Origin: Flammeovirgaceae bacterium SG7u.111
GTDB lineage: Bacteria > Bacteroidota > Bacteroidia > Cytophagales > Flammeovirgaceae
NCBI GenBank assembly: GCA_034044135.1
Contig: CP139021.1
Location: forward strand, 149,501-213,500
Direction of reading: 5' to 3'
Length of the DNA: 64,000 bases
In this document: positions 54,754-63,943 of the stretch, in pieces
How positions within the stretch are numbered: the first letter of the stretch is position 1
How the letters are laid out: each line of letters starts with the position of its first letter
Position numbers and translations under genes: made by a program
Notes under the pieces: generated by a model
Database searches by the model: none
Seen by the model: the letters and a program-made list of their open reading frames with translations, nothing else
Told to the model about the DNA's origin: nothing

Positions 54754-55233
54754 TCATTCTCTTTCCCTAATTGTGCTTTTTCCTCCATCTTCACTATCCC
54801 TACTTGATATATGTTTCAATTCTTCAGTGAATTCATCAATTCTATGCTGATCCCAAGACGGTAAATGAATTTTTATTTTTTTGCCGGAGATTGGTGAAAT
54901 TATCAGGGACTTATTCTTGCATTCAATTAATTGAATTTGTCGAAAACTAATTATAGTCTTATTAAATGGACTGTCATGTAATAAAGACGAATCATTAATG
55001 ATGAGTTTTTCTTGTTTTAGAAATCGAGTCAAATTATAACCAAGTCCAGAAAGGAGCCAAGTTATTCCGAAAATAGGATAAGCTATCAGACTCAATACAT
55101 CAAAAGCATTAAGGCTTTGACCAATAATTGAAGTTAGGTTTATCACAAAAAGAGAAGTAAATCCGCCTCCAAGTATCAAGTTAAAAAACCTAGGTTTCTT
55201 ATTATGATTATTGAGTTCTATTGTTTGTTTCAT
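54754..55233 (-). CDS. Small membrane protein with PH-like cytosolic domain
   Basis: 159 residues. Two membrane helices (about 16-40 and 45-68, the second in FDVLSLIAYPIFGITWLLSG) followed by a soluble beta-rich domain: LTRFLKQEKLIINDSSLLHDSPFNKTIISFRQIQLIECKNKSLIISP, GKKIKIHLPSWD, a pattern like bacterial PH (DUF304-like) domains, then a short helix and charged tail. Function unknown. First gene of a two-gene unit with the lipoprotein; divergent from the SIR2 gene. Both genes look more AT-rich than their neighbours. Confidence 0.6.
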   Translation of the reverse strand: MKQTIELNNHNKKPRFFNLILGGGFTSLFVINLTSIIGQSLNAFDVLSLIAYPIFGITWLLSGLGYNLTRFLKQEKLIINDSSLLHDSPFNKTIISFRQIQLIECKNKSLIISPISGKKIKIHLPSWDQHRIDEFTEELKHISSRDSEDGGKSTIRERE

Positions 55234-55396
55234 GATACTCTGAGCTAGCTCTTGCTTTTACCTATTCCTCCTAAATCTACATAAAGGAGTACTTGTTTAT
55301 ATAACAGGTTACATTTTTTCTTTAGGGCAGAAGTACATCTCCCCATTTGCTTTTACCTCCAATTTTAGACAACTTGGGTTTTTCAAATTTCACTAC

Positions 55397-57277
55397 ATGG
55401 AAAAAGCAATAGAAGCTGTAAATAGCGGTAATTTGGTGATAATGGCTGGGGCGGGAGTGTCAATGGATGCGCCTACATCTTTGCCCAGTTGGTTTGGGTT
55501 CAACGATAAGGTACTCGATGCCCTTTGCCAGCGGATAGAGCGCTACATTGAGAAGCCAGGTTGGTTGGCGGAAATCCGTCAGTCAGTGAGCTTTCGCAGA
55601 GATAAGGTGGGGGTTTTCTCTCCTGACTACCAAGCCCAAATTATGGCGGAAGAGTGCGGGGAAAAGTACTTTGAGGTGCTTCAAGCCTTGGATTCTTCCC
55701 AAACTAATGTTACCCATTTGGCGATAGCTAAGCTTGCAAAAGCAGGCAAGCTCAAGGCGGTGGTCACCACTAATTTTGATCGTTTGGTGGAACAAGCCTT
55801 GGAAGCAGCTGGCGTTGAGTTTGACGTGTTTTTTGATCAGAAAGGGTATGAGTTATTACTTGAAAAGCCTTCTGAAAAACTTCCTATCATAAAAATACAC
55901 GGCACGGCTGAAGTAGCTTTGTCGATGGTAGATACGCTCCAGCAACGGCTCCTGGGCAGAGGCGATGCCTTGAACTCGGCACTGGAAAAATTGCTGAAGG
56001 AAAACTATTGGCTCTATGCGGGCTTTTCCGCAGCAGACTTGGACCACGACCTCAATTATCTGGGGCTACTAGCAGCGGCGGAAGCTTCCCCAGGTTTTAC
56101 TTTTTTGAGTTATCCGGGTAGTGAACTGAGCTACGGTGCCTCGCAACTGATGGAAGCTTACGGTGAGAAAGCGGTGCAGAAAGAAGCGTTGCTTGAAGCT
56201 TTTTTCACAAACTTATTGAAAGAAGCCAAGCTCGATTTGCCTACACTTTCGAAAAACTCTTCCAAAGAAAATATTCAGCTAAAAATAGAAAATTGGGCGA
56301 ACAGCCTACACCCTTTTGAAGCCATAAATATTGCCACGGGGCTTTTTGAAGCCGCTGGTGAGGAAAATGCAGCCTTCAAGCTTTGCCACAAAACATGGAA
56401 AACATGGCGATTGGCAGATGACTGCAAAGGACCACATTACGCTCGCTATCAACTGAACTACGGCAAGCTTTGCCTCGACGCGGGCGAACTTACCTACGAG
56501 GAAACCCCGCAAAACCTCTTGCGACCAGTGGTGTTTTTTCCCGAAGCTTTGGCAAATTTTGCCTTGTTCAATTTATGGCTTGGGCAGTACGAGCAATTTA
56601 TCATCCACATGCAAGCAGCCTTGCCAAAGTTGGAAGAAACCCCCGAAAAACTAGCCGATGCCCACTTGATTATGATGCGCTATTGCGATATTTATTGCCA
56701 CTGGAAATTAGGGCTTTCGATGGCGCTAGATACCGTAGAGGCGATGGAAAAAGCAGGGCATCAGCCTCGGTTGGCTAAGGCATTGGCTATGGCGACACTT
56801 TTTGCGGGAAGGTTACAGGACTTGGAGCAAGCCAAGGAATATGCCGAGCTGGGTATGGAAATAGCACAGCGCTTGGGTGATGAGAAAACATTGGCTCTTT
56901 TGCAGATGAACTTGGGGCAAGTACTTCGCGATACCGAACCAAAACTTGCTTGGCTAGAGTTTGGTCGGGCTCGGAAACTGATGTACAAAAATCATATGCG
57001 CACGCTTATTCCAGGTTTGGAAATAGAAATGGGGGCAACTGCTGCCGCTCTGGAGTTTTACGACGAAAGCAATGATCTTTTCCGAAAAGTAGACAGCGAA
57101 ATAGACGATTTTCCTGTGTGGCTGCCCCGCTTCAGCATGACCCTAGCCGATGTGCATCTCAATGGAAATAACCTCGACGATGCTAGGCGGCACTTGCGAA
57201 ATGGGCTGGAATATGCCATCAAACTAGAAAATAAAATAGCTGCTGAGCTGTGTAAACATGCGCTGGAACAGTTGTAG
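55397..57277 (+). CDS. SIR2-family NAD-binding protein with TPR-like C-terminal domain
   Basis: 626 residues. N-terminal SIR2-like Rossmann domain (about 1-270): NAD loop LVIMAGAGVSMDAPTSLPSW (GAGVS at 18-22), AVVTTNFDRLVEQAL (TTNFD at 124-128) and KIHG with His168, which correspond to the NAD-binding and catalytic positions of SIR2 proteins. It has no zinc-ribbon cysteines of protein deacetylases. From about 300 to the end are helical TPR-like repeats (for example LLQMNLGQVLRDTEPKLAWLEFGRARKLM and ARRHLRNGLEYAIKL). SIR2 domains of this sort in Thoeris, DSR and similar systems deplete NAD+ during phage infection. No accessory defence gene is adjacent, so immunity is inference. Cytosolic; no signal peptide. 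Confidence 0.85.
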   Translation: MEKAIEAVNSGNLVIMAGAGVSMDAPTSLPSWFGFNDKVLDALCQRIERYIEKPGWLAEIRQSVSFRRDKVGVFSPDYQAQIMAEECGEKYFEVLQALDSSQTNVTHLAIAKLAKAGKLKAVVTTNFDRLVEQALEAAGVEFDVFFDQKGYELLLEKPSEKLPIIKIHGTAEVALSMVDTLQQRLLGRGDALNSALEKLLKENYWLYAGFSAADLDHDLNYLGLLAAAEASPGFTFLSYPGSELSYGASQLMEAYGEKAVQKEALLEAFFTNLLKEAKLDLPTLSKNSSKENIQLKIENWANSLHPFEAINIATGLFEAAGEENAAFKLCHKTWKTWRLADDCKGPHYARYQLNYGKLCLDAGELTYEETPQNLLRPVVFFPEALANFALFNLWLGQYEQFIIHMQAALPKLEETPEKLADAHLIMMRYCDIYCHWKLGLSMALDTVEAMEKAGHQPRLAKALAMATLFAGRLQDLEQAKEYAELGMEIAQRLGDEKTLALLQMNLGQVLRDTEPKLAWLEFGRARKLMYKNHMRTLIPGLEIEMGATAAALEFYDESNDLFRKVDSEIDDFPVWLPRFSMTLADVHLNGNNLDDARRHLRNGLEYAIKLENKIAAELCKHALEQL

Positions 57278-57418
57278 AAAGTAGTAATCTAGATATAGAG
57301 AAAAGGCATAGCTTGTCCTTACAGGACGAATAAAAAAATAGCTTTTTAGCAGTAAATTCATTCAAAAACTACTCTTTATAAAAGAACCAATCAACTATTT
57401 TAGCCTTATCACTTTATT

Positions 57419-60220
57419 ATGAGAATCAGACTTAATGTACTAACCATGTTTTTGCTTGCTGGCTGCATGGTTTTGTTGCAAAACTGCAAGCAAGAAGTAC
57501 CTGAAAACTGGAAGTGGGAAACCCTTGAGACAACAGGTGAACCCGTTGCCCGCCATGAAGCGGGAATGGTTGCTTATAAAGATAAACTATACCTAATGGG
57601 TGGTCGCCGAATTAATCCTACCTCGGTGTACGACGTCCAAACTAATACATGGGAAAATAAATCAGAAACACCTGTAGAGCTGCATCATTTCCAGCCCGTG
57701 GTGTTCGGCGATGCCATTTACATTTTGGGTGCTATGTCAGGTCAGTGGCCCAACGAAAAGCCATTAGACAAGGTGATAGTTTATTACCCCGAAAAAGACG
57801 AATATGTGTACAGCCATCCCATCCCCGAACACAGGAGAAGAGGTGGGGCAGGAGCTGCGGTGTACAACGGAAAAATATATTTGGTGGGAGGAATTACCAA
57901 AGGACACATGAACGGCTACCAAGCTTGGTTCGATGAATACGATCCTACAATAGGGGAGTGGAAAGTGTTGGACGATGCGCCAAATACACGTGACCACTTT
58001 AGCGCAGTAGCCAGCAACAATAAACTTTATGCCTTTGCCGGCCGTCGCACATCAAAAGCGACTGAGCAAGACATGGCCCTGACGGTTAGCCACGGAAATG
58101 TGTATGATTTCAAAACGCAAAAGTGGGAGCCTGTAGTTCAAGCAACAGCCATCCCCACCATGCGTGCAGGGAACTTTGCGTTTGCTTGGAACGGAGCAAT
58201 TGTAATAGGCGGTGGGGAAAGTACCAAACATGAAGTGGCACACAACGAGGTAGAAGCATATGATGGAGAAACCAAAAGATGGAGCAAATGGCCTTCGCTC
58301 AACGAAGGCAGGCACGGAACAGGCTTTGCTGTAGTTGGGAAGTATGTGTACGTGGCTTCGGGTAGCGGAAACCGTGGTGGTGGTCCAGAGCTTACCACAC
58401 TTGAGCGGTTGGAATTGCCCCAAGGAAAAGCTGAGCCTATTTCGGCAGTAGCCGATACTACGCCCGTTTTTGCCCAGTGGCATACCATTGAGTTGCCTTT
58501 TGTAGGCCCACAAACAAGCGAAACCGATGCGGATAATCCATTTTTAAACTACAGGCTGCGCGTTGAATTTGAACATGAAGAAAACAAGCAGGTGATCAGA
58601 GGTTTTTTTGCCGCCGATGGAAATGCTGCGGAAACAAGTGCAGAAGTAGGAAGTGTGTGGATGGCGAGGTTCACCCCCAATAAAGTGGGAAATTGGAAAT
58701 ACAAAGCAGTTCTCCAGCACGGAGATAGCCTTGCCCTTAGCGATGATCTTTCTTTGGGCGACGAAGTGAAATTGGGAAATGCCAGTGGGGAATTTGTGGT
58801 GGTTGCCACCGATAAAGAAGGACCAGATTTTAGAGGGAATGGAAGGTTAGGTATTGAAAATACTTATTTTAAGTTTGAAGGAACAGATAAGTTTTGGATG
58901 AAAGGAGGAAGCAACAGCCCTGAAAATTTGCTGGCATTCAAAGGAATTGATGGGACGTATCGGATGTTGGCGGAAGCGCGGGAAGGAGAGGCTGCTGCGC
59001 CCGAAGAAATCCACACGTTTGCCCCGCACCTGAAAGACTGGAAAGCTGGCGACCCCACTTGGCAAGATGGAAAGGGGAAAGCGCTGATAGGCGGCATAAA
59101 TTATTTGGCTTCCAAAGGGATGAATTCCATGTATTTCCTCACCTTAAATATTTTGGGCGATGGAAAAGATGTGTGGCCCTACCACTCTCCCGATGACTTT
59201 ACAAGGTTTGATGTGAGCAAGCTGGAACAGTGGGAAATTGTATTTCAGCATATGCAGAAAAAGGGAATATTGCTGCACGTGGTTTTACAAGAAACAGAAA
59301 ACGAAACCATGCTGGACGGTGGCGATACTGGCCCCATGCGCCAGCTTTATTTGCGAGAAATGATCGCCCGCTTTGGGCATCACCTTGGGCTGATCTGGAA
59401 CTTGGGCGAGGAAAATGGACCAGCTTCGTTTAGCCCGATTGGTCAAAACGACGAGCAGCGAAGGGCAATGACTAGCTTTCTGAAAAAAGCCGACCCTTAC
59501 CAGCATCCAGTCCTGCTGCACACGCATTCCCACAACCCTCCAAGAAAAGATATTTTAGGACAAATTGTCGGTTTTAAGGACTTAGATGGGCTTTCCTTAC
59601 AAGTAGATAAAAGAGAAGGGGTGAGCGAGGTTATCCAAACATGGAAAGAGAAATCGAAAGAAGCAGGGCAGGAGTGGCTAATAACCATGGATGAAATTGG
59701 GATGTGGCATACAGGAGCACAATCCGATTCGCTAGATCCGCAGCACGAAACCTTGAGGCGCTACGTGCTTTGGGGAACGCTCCTTTCGGGAGGTGCTGGC
59801 GTGGAATGGTACTTTGGTGCAAATTCCCTCCACAACGACCTCAACTCGGAAGACTGGCGCAGGCGAGATCGCCTATGGGAACTGACCGATTATGCGGTTT
59901 CTTTTTGCCAACAAAACCTTCCTTATTGGGAAATGCAGCCTGAGCATGGCTTGGTGAGTGGCAAAGGGGCGTATTGCCTCAAAAAAGAAGGAGAAGTTTA
60001 TGCAGTTTATTTGCCCAAAGCAGGAAACTACACCCTCGACCTAAGCAAGGCAGAAGGGGAGTTCAGTGTGCAATGGTTCAATCCGCTAGAAGGAGGGGAA
60101 ATGCAAAAAGGCTCGGTGGAAAGCATTACTGGAGGAGGCGTGTGCTCCTTGGGAAAAGCACCGCAAAGCACCGCCACAGATACGGTTCAGGACTGGGTAG
60201 TTTTGGTGAAGAAGGGGTAA
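57419..60220 (+). CDS. Kelch-DUF5060-glycosidase multidomain lipoprotein
   Basis: 933 residues. Lipobox-like signal (FLLAGC, Cys16). Residues about 40-340 are five to six kelch blades (KLYLMGGRR, AIYILGAMSG, KIYLVGGIT, KLYAFAGRR, AIVIGGGES). About 365-450 is a DUF5060-type beta-sandwich (PFLNYRLRVEFEHEENKQVIRGFFAADGNA and VGNWKYKAVLQHGD). About 480-830 is a TIM-barrel of glycoside-hydrolase clan A type (GKALIGGINYLASKGMNSMYFLTLNILGDG, GLIWNLGEENGPASF with a likely acid/base Glu, WLITMDEIGMW with a likely nucleophile Glu), then a C-terminal sandwich. Probably an outer-membrane glycosidase; specificity unknown. Terminator follows. Confidence 0.85.
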   Translation: MRIRLNVLTMFLLAGCMVLLQNCKQEVPENWKWETLETTGEPVARHEAGMVAYKDKLYLMGGRRINPTSVYDVQTNTWENKSETPVELHHFQPVVFGDAIYILGAMSGQWPNEKPLDKVIVYYPEKDEYVYSHPIPEHRRRGGAGAAVYNGKIYLVGGITKGHMNGYQAWFDEYDPTIGEWKVLDDAPNTRDHFSAVASNNKLYAFAGRRTSKATEQDMALTVSHGNVYDFKTQKWEPVVQATAIPTMRAGNFAFAWNGAIVIGGGESTKHEVAHNEVEAYDGETKRWSKWPSLNEGRHGTGFAVVGKYVYVASGSGNRGGGPELTTLERLELPQGKAEPISAVADTTPVFAQWHTIELPFVGPQTSETDADNPFLNYRLRVEFEHEENKQVIRGFFAADGNAAETSAEVGSVWMARFTPNKVGNWKYKAVLQHGDSLALSDDLSLGDEVKLGNASGEFVVVATDKEGPDFRGNGRLGIENTYFKFEGTDKFWMKGGSNSPENLLAFKGIDGTYRMLAEAREGEAAAPEEIHTFAPHLKDWKAGDPTWQDGKGKALIGGINYLASKGMNSMYFLTLNILGDGKDVWPYHSPDDFTRFDVSKLEQWEIVFQHMQKKGILLHVVLQETENETMLDGGDTGPMRQLYLREMIARFGHHLGLIWNLGEENGPASFSPIGQNDEQRRAMTSFLKKADPYQHPVLLHTHSHNPPRKDILGQIVGFKDLDGLSLQVDKREGVSEVIQTWKEKSKEAGQEWLITMDEIGMWHTGAQSDSLDPQHETLRRYVLWGTLLSGGAGVEWYFGANSLHNDLNSEDWRRRDRLWELTDYAVSFCQQNLPYWEMQPEHGLVSGKGAYCLKKEGEVYAVYLPKAGNYTLDLSKAEGEFSVQWFNPLEGGEMQKGSVESITGGGVCSLGKAPQSTATDTVQDWVVLVKKG

Positions 60221-60242
60221 AAAATTGTAAGCTAATGATGGA

Positions 60243-60277
60243 AGCAGGAGGGGAGATAACCTTTCCTGCTTTTTTTT
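60243..60277 (+). terminator. Rho-independent terminator after kelch-glycosidase gene
   Basis: AGCAGGA (60243-60249) pairs with TCCTGCT (60264-60270), followed by seven T. Confidence 0.7.
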
Positions 60278-60286
60278 GCTCCAAAT

Positions 60287-61912
60287 TTAATTTTTCGCCC
60301 CCTTTCCCTTCACAAACCTACCGGGAGTTTCCCCCGTATGTTCCCCATTTTTTATCACTCTCGTGCCATTTACGAAGACATGTTGCACGCCTTCGGCGTA
60401 TTGGTGGGGTTGGTTGAAAGTGGCTTTATCGGTGATGGTAGTTGGGTCGAAAATGACGATGTCGGCGAAGTAGCCTTCCGTAATTCTACCTCTATTTTTG
60501 ATGTGCAACTTTTGGACGGGAAGCCAAGAAAGCTTGTGGATAGCTTCTTCGAGCGAGATTATTTTTTCCTCCCGAACATATTTGCCAAGTAGGCGGGCAA
60601 AATTCCCGTAGGTGCGAGGGTGTGTCATCGATTCTAGGTTTTCCCCTTCTGCGGCTATAGAGCGGGCGTCTGATCCAAAGCTCATATAAGGTAGCTTCAT
60701 CTGCCTAGCCACATTTTCTTCCGACATCAGAAAATAAGCGGTGCTGATGTCCCCGCCATTGGCACTGATGAGGTCACAAACCGATTCGGCTGGGCTTTTG
60801 CCCCAAATCTTTGCAACCTCGGCAAGGTTCTTTCCTTTAAATTTCTGCAAAGAGTCGGTTGAAAAACCGAGCAGCAAAATATTTGCAGGGTCGCCTGCCA
60901 AAGCGAGGAAATTTTCCCAATCTGTTTTGTCGCTTTCCATCTCGGAAATTGCTTTTGCCTTGAGTTCCGCATTTTGAAGGTTTTTGACCCATTGGATTTC
61001 TCCGCCTTCCTGAATCCACGGCGGCATGCAAGCACCCAAGCCCGTAGAAGCTCCCGTGTAGTTGTACATGTTTGTGGTAATCTCTAGCCCTTCGGCACGG
61101 GCTTTTTCAATCATTGCAATCGCTTTTTCAAGATCCTCCCAATTTCGTTGCCCTGCCGCTTTTAGGTGGTAAATTTCCGCAGGGATGTTTGCTTCACGGG
61201 CAATGGTAATAAGTTCTTCTATAGCTTCCAGTAATTTATCCCCTTCGCTGCGGAGGTGGGAAATGTAGATGCCATTGTGCTTTGAAGCCGATTTGGAAAG
61301 AGCGATAAGTTCATCTGTTTTGGCAAAAAATGCAGGCGGGTAAATCAACGAAGTACCCAGCCCAAGTGCCCCTTCTTCCATCGACTGCTCCACGAGTTGC
61401 TTCATAAGGGCAAGCTCTTCTGCGTTTGGCGCTCGGTCGTCTTCATCCAGTACATATTTCCGAACGGTGGTAGCCCCCACAAAAGAAGCGATGTTGGTGG
61501 AAACTCCTTGTTGTTCTAGTTTTTCCATATTCTCGGCAAAGCTGCTTGGCGTGTCTTTGGTTTTTTCTGGGTGAAAAGGACCAGGAGAACTTCCCTCTCC
61601 AAAAATTTCAAGTGTGACCCCTTGCTTGAGGTTGCTCATGGAGCGACCATCTTTCAGCAATGGCCAATATGCCCAGCTCAAGGTGTTGATGAACCCAGGG
61701 CTGACTGCCATGCCTTCCGCATCGACAATAGTTTTAGCTTTTTTGGAAGGAATGTTTCCTATTTTGACGACTTTATCACCTTTAATGCCGATATCGGTAG
61801 GGATAGCGGGCTTGCCACTGCCATCGTACACCGTTCCGTTTTTTATGAGCGTATCGTAAGGTTTGCAGGCGGCAAAGGCTATTGCCATAAATAAATAGAC
61901 TAGATTTTTCAT
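60287..61912 (-). CDS. D-aminoacylase-like amidohydrolase, secreted, lacking the HxH metal motif
   Basis: 541 residues from ATG at 61912 (a 23-codon upstream extension lacks a signal). Signal/lipobox LFMAIAFAAC (Cys about 15). Amidohydrolase fold: DTLIKNGTVYDGSGKPAIPTDIGIKGDKVVKIG and PGFIN at the first barrel strand. Where D-aminoacylases have HxH, this has NTLSW, and the bridging-Cys loop reads FGEGSSPGP. The other site is retained: YISHLRSEGD, EIYHLKAAG and FGSDARSIAAEGEN (His, His, Asp). C-terminal ADIVIFDP is normal. Mononuclear-metal N-acyl-D-amino-acid deacylase or a related role is inferred. Convergent with the kelch-glycosidase gene. Confidence 0.82.
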   Translation of the reverse strand: MKNLVYLFMAIAFAACKPYDTLIKNGTVYDGSGKPAIPTDIGIKGDKVVKIGNIPSKKAKTIVDAEGMAVSPGFINTLSWAYWPLLKDGRSMSNLKQGVTLEIFGEGSSPGPFHPEKTKDTPSSFAENMEKLEQQGVSTNIASFVGATTVRKYVLDEDDRAPNAEELALMKQLVEQSMEEGALGLGTSLIYPPAFFAKTDELIALSKSASKHNGIYISHLRSEGDKLLEAIEELITIAREANIPAEIYHLKAAGQRNWEDLEKAIAMIEKARAEGLEITTNMYNYTGASTGLGACMPPWIQEGGEIQWVKNLQNAELKAKAISEMESDKTDWENFLALAGDPANILLLGFSTDSLQKFKGKNLAEVAKIWGKSPAESVCDLISANGGDISTAYFLMSEENVARQMKLPYMSFGSDARSIAAEGENLESMTHPRTYGNFARLLGKYVREEKIISLEEAIHKLSWLPVQKLHIKNRGRITEGYFADIVIFDPTTITDKATFNQPHQYAEGVQHVFVNGTRVIKNGEHTGETPGRFVKGKGAKN

Positions 61913-62076
61913 GAAGTAAGTGGTTCGAATGTGAATGTGGTTGTTGATAATTCTTTCCACCAAATTAACCAAAAAAAGCAAAACCCTCTCAGGTGAGAAG
62001 GTTTTGCTCGGTTCTAACTTTTATCGTTAAAACTAAAGAGTTTAGTTGTTTTTGAAAGCAAAGAAGGGCTAGCTTT

Positions 62077-63747
62077 CTATAGTTCCTTTCCCAAATAAAG
62101 TAAATCGGCCGGGATAAGCTGCTTAGGAGTATTTGGTCCGCTATAATAAGTGTACAGTCCCATTCCCCCTCCTGCATTGAACCATTCAACCCTTAATGGG
62201 TATTTTCCTGGTTCAAGTGTGGCTGAAGCACCTTTTTCAATGACTCCATGGTCACCATCGTTGTCGACCAACTCCTTTCCGTTAAGGTAAAGTTTGCTGC
62301 CATCGTCCGAGGCAATGTAAAATGTATATTTCCCTGCTTCTTTTATTTCGATATAAGCTTCCATTACGGTGGCAATTTGCTCAGGGCGAGGAAGCTTTAC
62401 ATCATCGAGGTTGAATTCGTGAGCAGTACCTTCGCTTACTGGACTAAGCTTGCTGAAATCAGGCAGAACGGCTGCTTCCGTAGTTTCATAGCAAGCATAT
62501 TTTACGCCATGTCCATTTCCGCTATTCAATACCCTAAAGTAGCCTACCACTTCTCGGCTAGCTTGCTTTGACCCAACAAAAAGAGCTGCCTTTACAACTG
62601 TAGATTTAGAAAGCTGAACCTCTTCGGTATATTCTGGGGATTTGGTACTTGGCACAGAACCATCGAGGGTGTACCTGATTACTCCCATGTCATTTGGGTT
62701 TTCTATTTTTAAAGTTGGAATGCTGTCAATAAACAAGCCTCCTGCTGGGTCAAATCCATCTTTTACAGGATAAATGACAGGCTGTCTCACCATTTTTTGT
62801 GGGGCGTAAGCTAACTCAGGAGCTGCAAACCCTTCAAATGCTTCTTTCACTGGGCGACCGATCCAGACTAGTGGCAAATCGATTCCCATGCCAAAAGCAG
62901 CTGAAGCGGGCAGGTCATAAATATTTACCGGAACTTTGATTTCGTATCCTTTTTTAATCCCTTTTCCGTACATAATCAAAGGGATTTCAATTTCCTCCAA
63001 AGTTTCTCCGCCGTGTCCGTTACCTACGCCACCGTGGTCGGCACTTACTATTACTAGCGTATTTTCCATCATTCCTTCTTCTTCAAGGGTAGAAATAATA
63101 TCTGAAATCAAGGAATCGGCTTTTTCCACAGAAGCATAATACGCAGGTGTTCCATGCCCAATTGCATGTCCCGCATGGTCCACATGGTCGAGGTGCACAA
63201 AAGTGAATTGGGGCTTCTTTTCTTTTAGATAAGCAGATGTTAGCGAAGCGGTTTCATCTTCGGTTTTTGGGGAAATATTGTAGTTGACCAAGTTATTGTC
63301 GAACAGGTCACCAAATCCATCCCAATGATAAATCGCTCCCATTTCCACCTGAGTATTATTTTTGCGTATGAGCGAGAAAATACTTGGGAAAAACCCTGAT
63401 TCGTCGCTTACGACAGTGGGCAATACAAACTCATCTTTTCTCCAAGCATTTGAAGTTACGCCATGTTGTTCAGGTCCAGCACCCATAAGCATTGATGCCC
63501 AGTTGGGGGACGAGCTGGTGGGCAATACCGAGCGGGCATGAAGTGTGCTCGCACCTTCTTTTATTAACTTGTCAAGAGTTGGCGTATTCGCCGTTTGGAT
63601 GCCATCGGGGCTCATGCCGTCCACCCCTATGATGATTACATGCTTTAGACCTTCTATTTTGAAGGTTTTTTCTTGAGTTTGGCAGGAGAAAATCAGTGCC
63701 GAAAGCCCAATAATAGAGATAATACTAAATAGTTTTCCTTTGTCCAT
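62077..63747 (-). CDS. Alkaline phosphatase-superfamily phosphodiesterase with chitobiase-C and PA14 domains, lipoprotein
   Basis: 556 residues. Lipobox ALIFSC (Cys22). Residues 35-310 form the NPP/phosphodiesterase-I type domain with metal ligands VIIIGVDGMSPDG (Asp), nucleophile region LPTSSSPNWASMLMGAGPEQHG (Ser in place of the usual Thr of ENPPs), HLDHVDHAGHAIGHG and SADHGGVGNGHGG. About 325-395 resembles the CHB_HEX_C-type beta domain (GVIRYTLDGSVPSTKSPEYTE), and 410-550 is a PA14 carbohydrate-binding domain (YTFYIASDDGSKLYLNGKEL). Likely cleaves phosphodiester or phosphonate groups on glycans or nucleotides at the surface. The adjacent amidohydrolase lies 164 bp downstream. Confidence 0.87.
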   Translation of the reverse strand: MDKGKLFSIISIIGLSALIFSCQTQEKTFKIEGLKHVIIIGVDGMSPDGIQTANTPTLDKLIKEGASTLHARSVLPTSSSPNWASMLMGAGPEQHGVTSNAWRKDEFVLPTVVSDESGFFPSIFSLIRKNNTQVEMGAIYHWDGFGDLFDNNLVNYNISPKTEDETASLTSAYLKEKKPQFTFVHLDHVDHAGHAIGHGTPAYYASVEKADSLISDIISTLEEEGMMENTLVIVSADHGGVGNGHGGETLEEIEIPLIMYGKGIKKGYEIKVPVNIYDLPASAAFGMGIDLPLVWIGRPVKEAFEGFAAPELAYAPQKMVRQPVIYPVKDGFDPAGGLFIDSIPTLKIENPNDMGVIRYTLDGSVPSTKSPEYTEEVQLSKSTVVKAALFVGSKQASREVVGYFRVLNSGNGHGVKYACYETTEAAVLPDFSKLSPVSEGTAHEFNLDDVKLPRPEQIATVMEAYIEIKEAGKYTFYIASDDGSKLYLNGKELVDNDGDHGVIEKGASATLEPGKYPLRVEWFNAGGGMGLYTYYSGPNTPKQLIPADLLYLGKEL

Positions 63748-63874
63748 AATGTGAAATTTTTGAAGGACGAAATTAGGAAAAGGCTATTCAGCGAATGCCG
63801 AAAGGGGTTTATGATTGAGTGAACGAATCGTAAAGTTATGGGTAAGGTTTTGTTTAGAAATAGCCTTTAAAAAG

Positions 63875-63919
63875 CCATCACCCCAAGGGTACAATTAACT
63901 TGTACCCTTGGGGTGATGG
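63875..63919 (-). terminator. 20-bp perfect hairpin terminator
   Basis: CCATCACCCCAAGGGTACAA (63875-63894) pairs perfectly with TTGTACCCTTGGGGTGATGG (63900-63919) around TTAAC. On the minus strand it is followed by CTTTTT, so it serves the minus-strand gene ending at 63944. Confidence 0.85.
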
Positions 63920-63943
63920 GGAGGTTCTCGATTTTTGCAAAGT

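Noticed and set aside
57300-57330. Small GTCCT-TAC-AGGAC hairpin after the SIR2 gene as terminator
   Set aside because: Only five pairs and no T tract.
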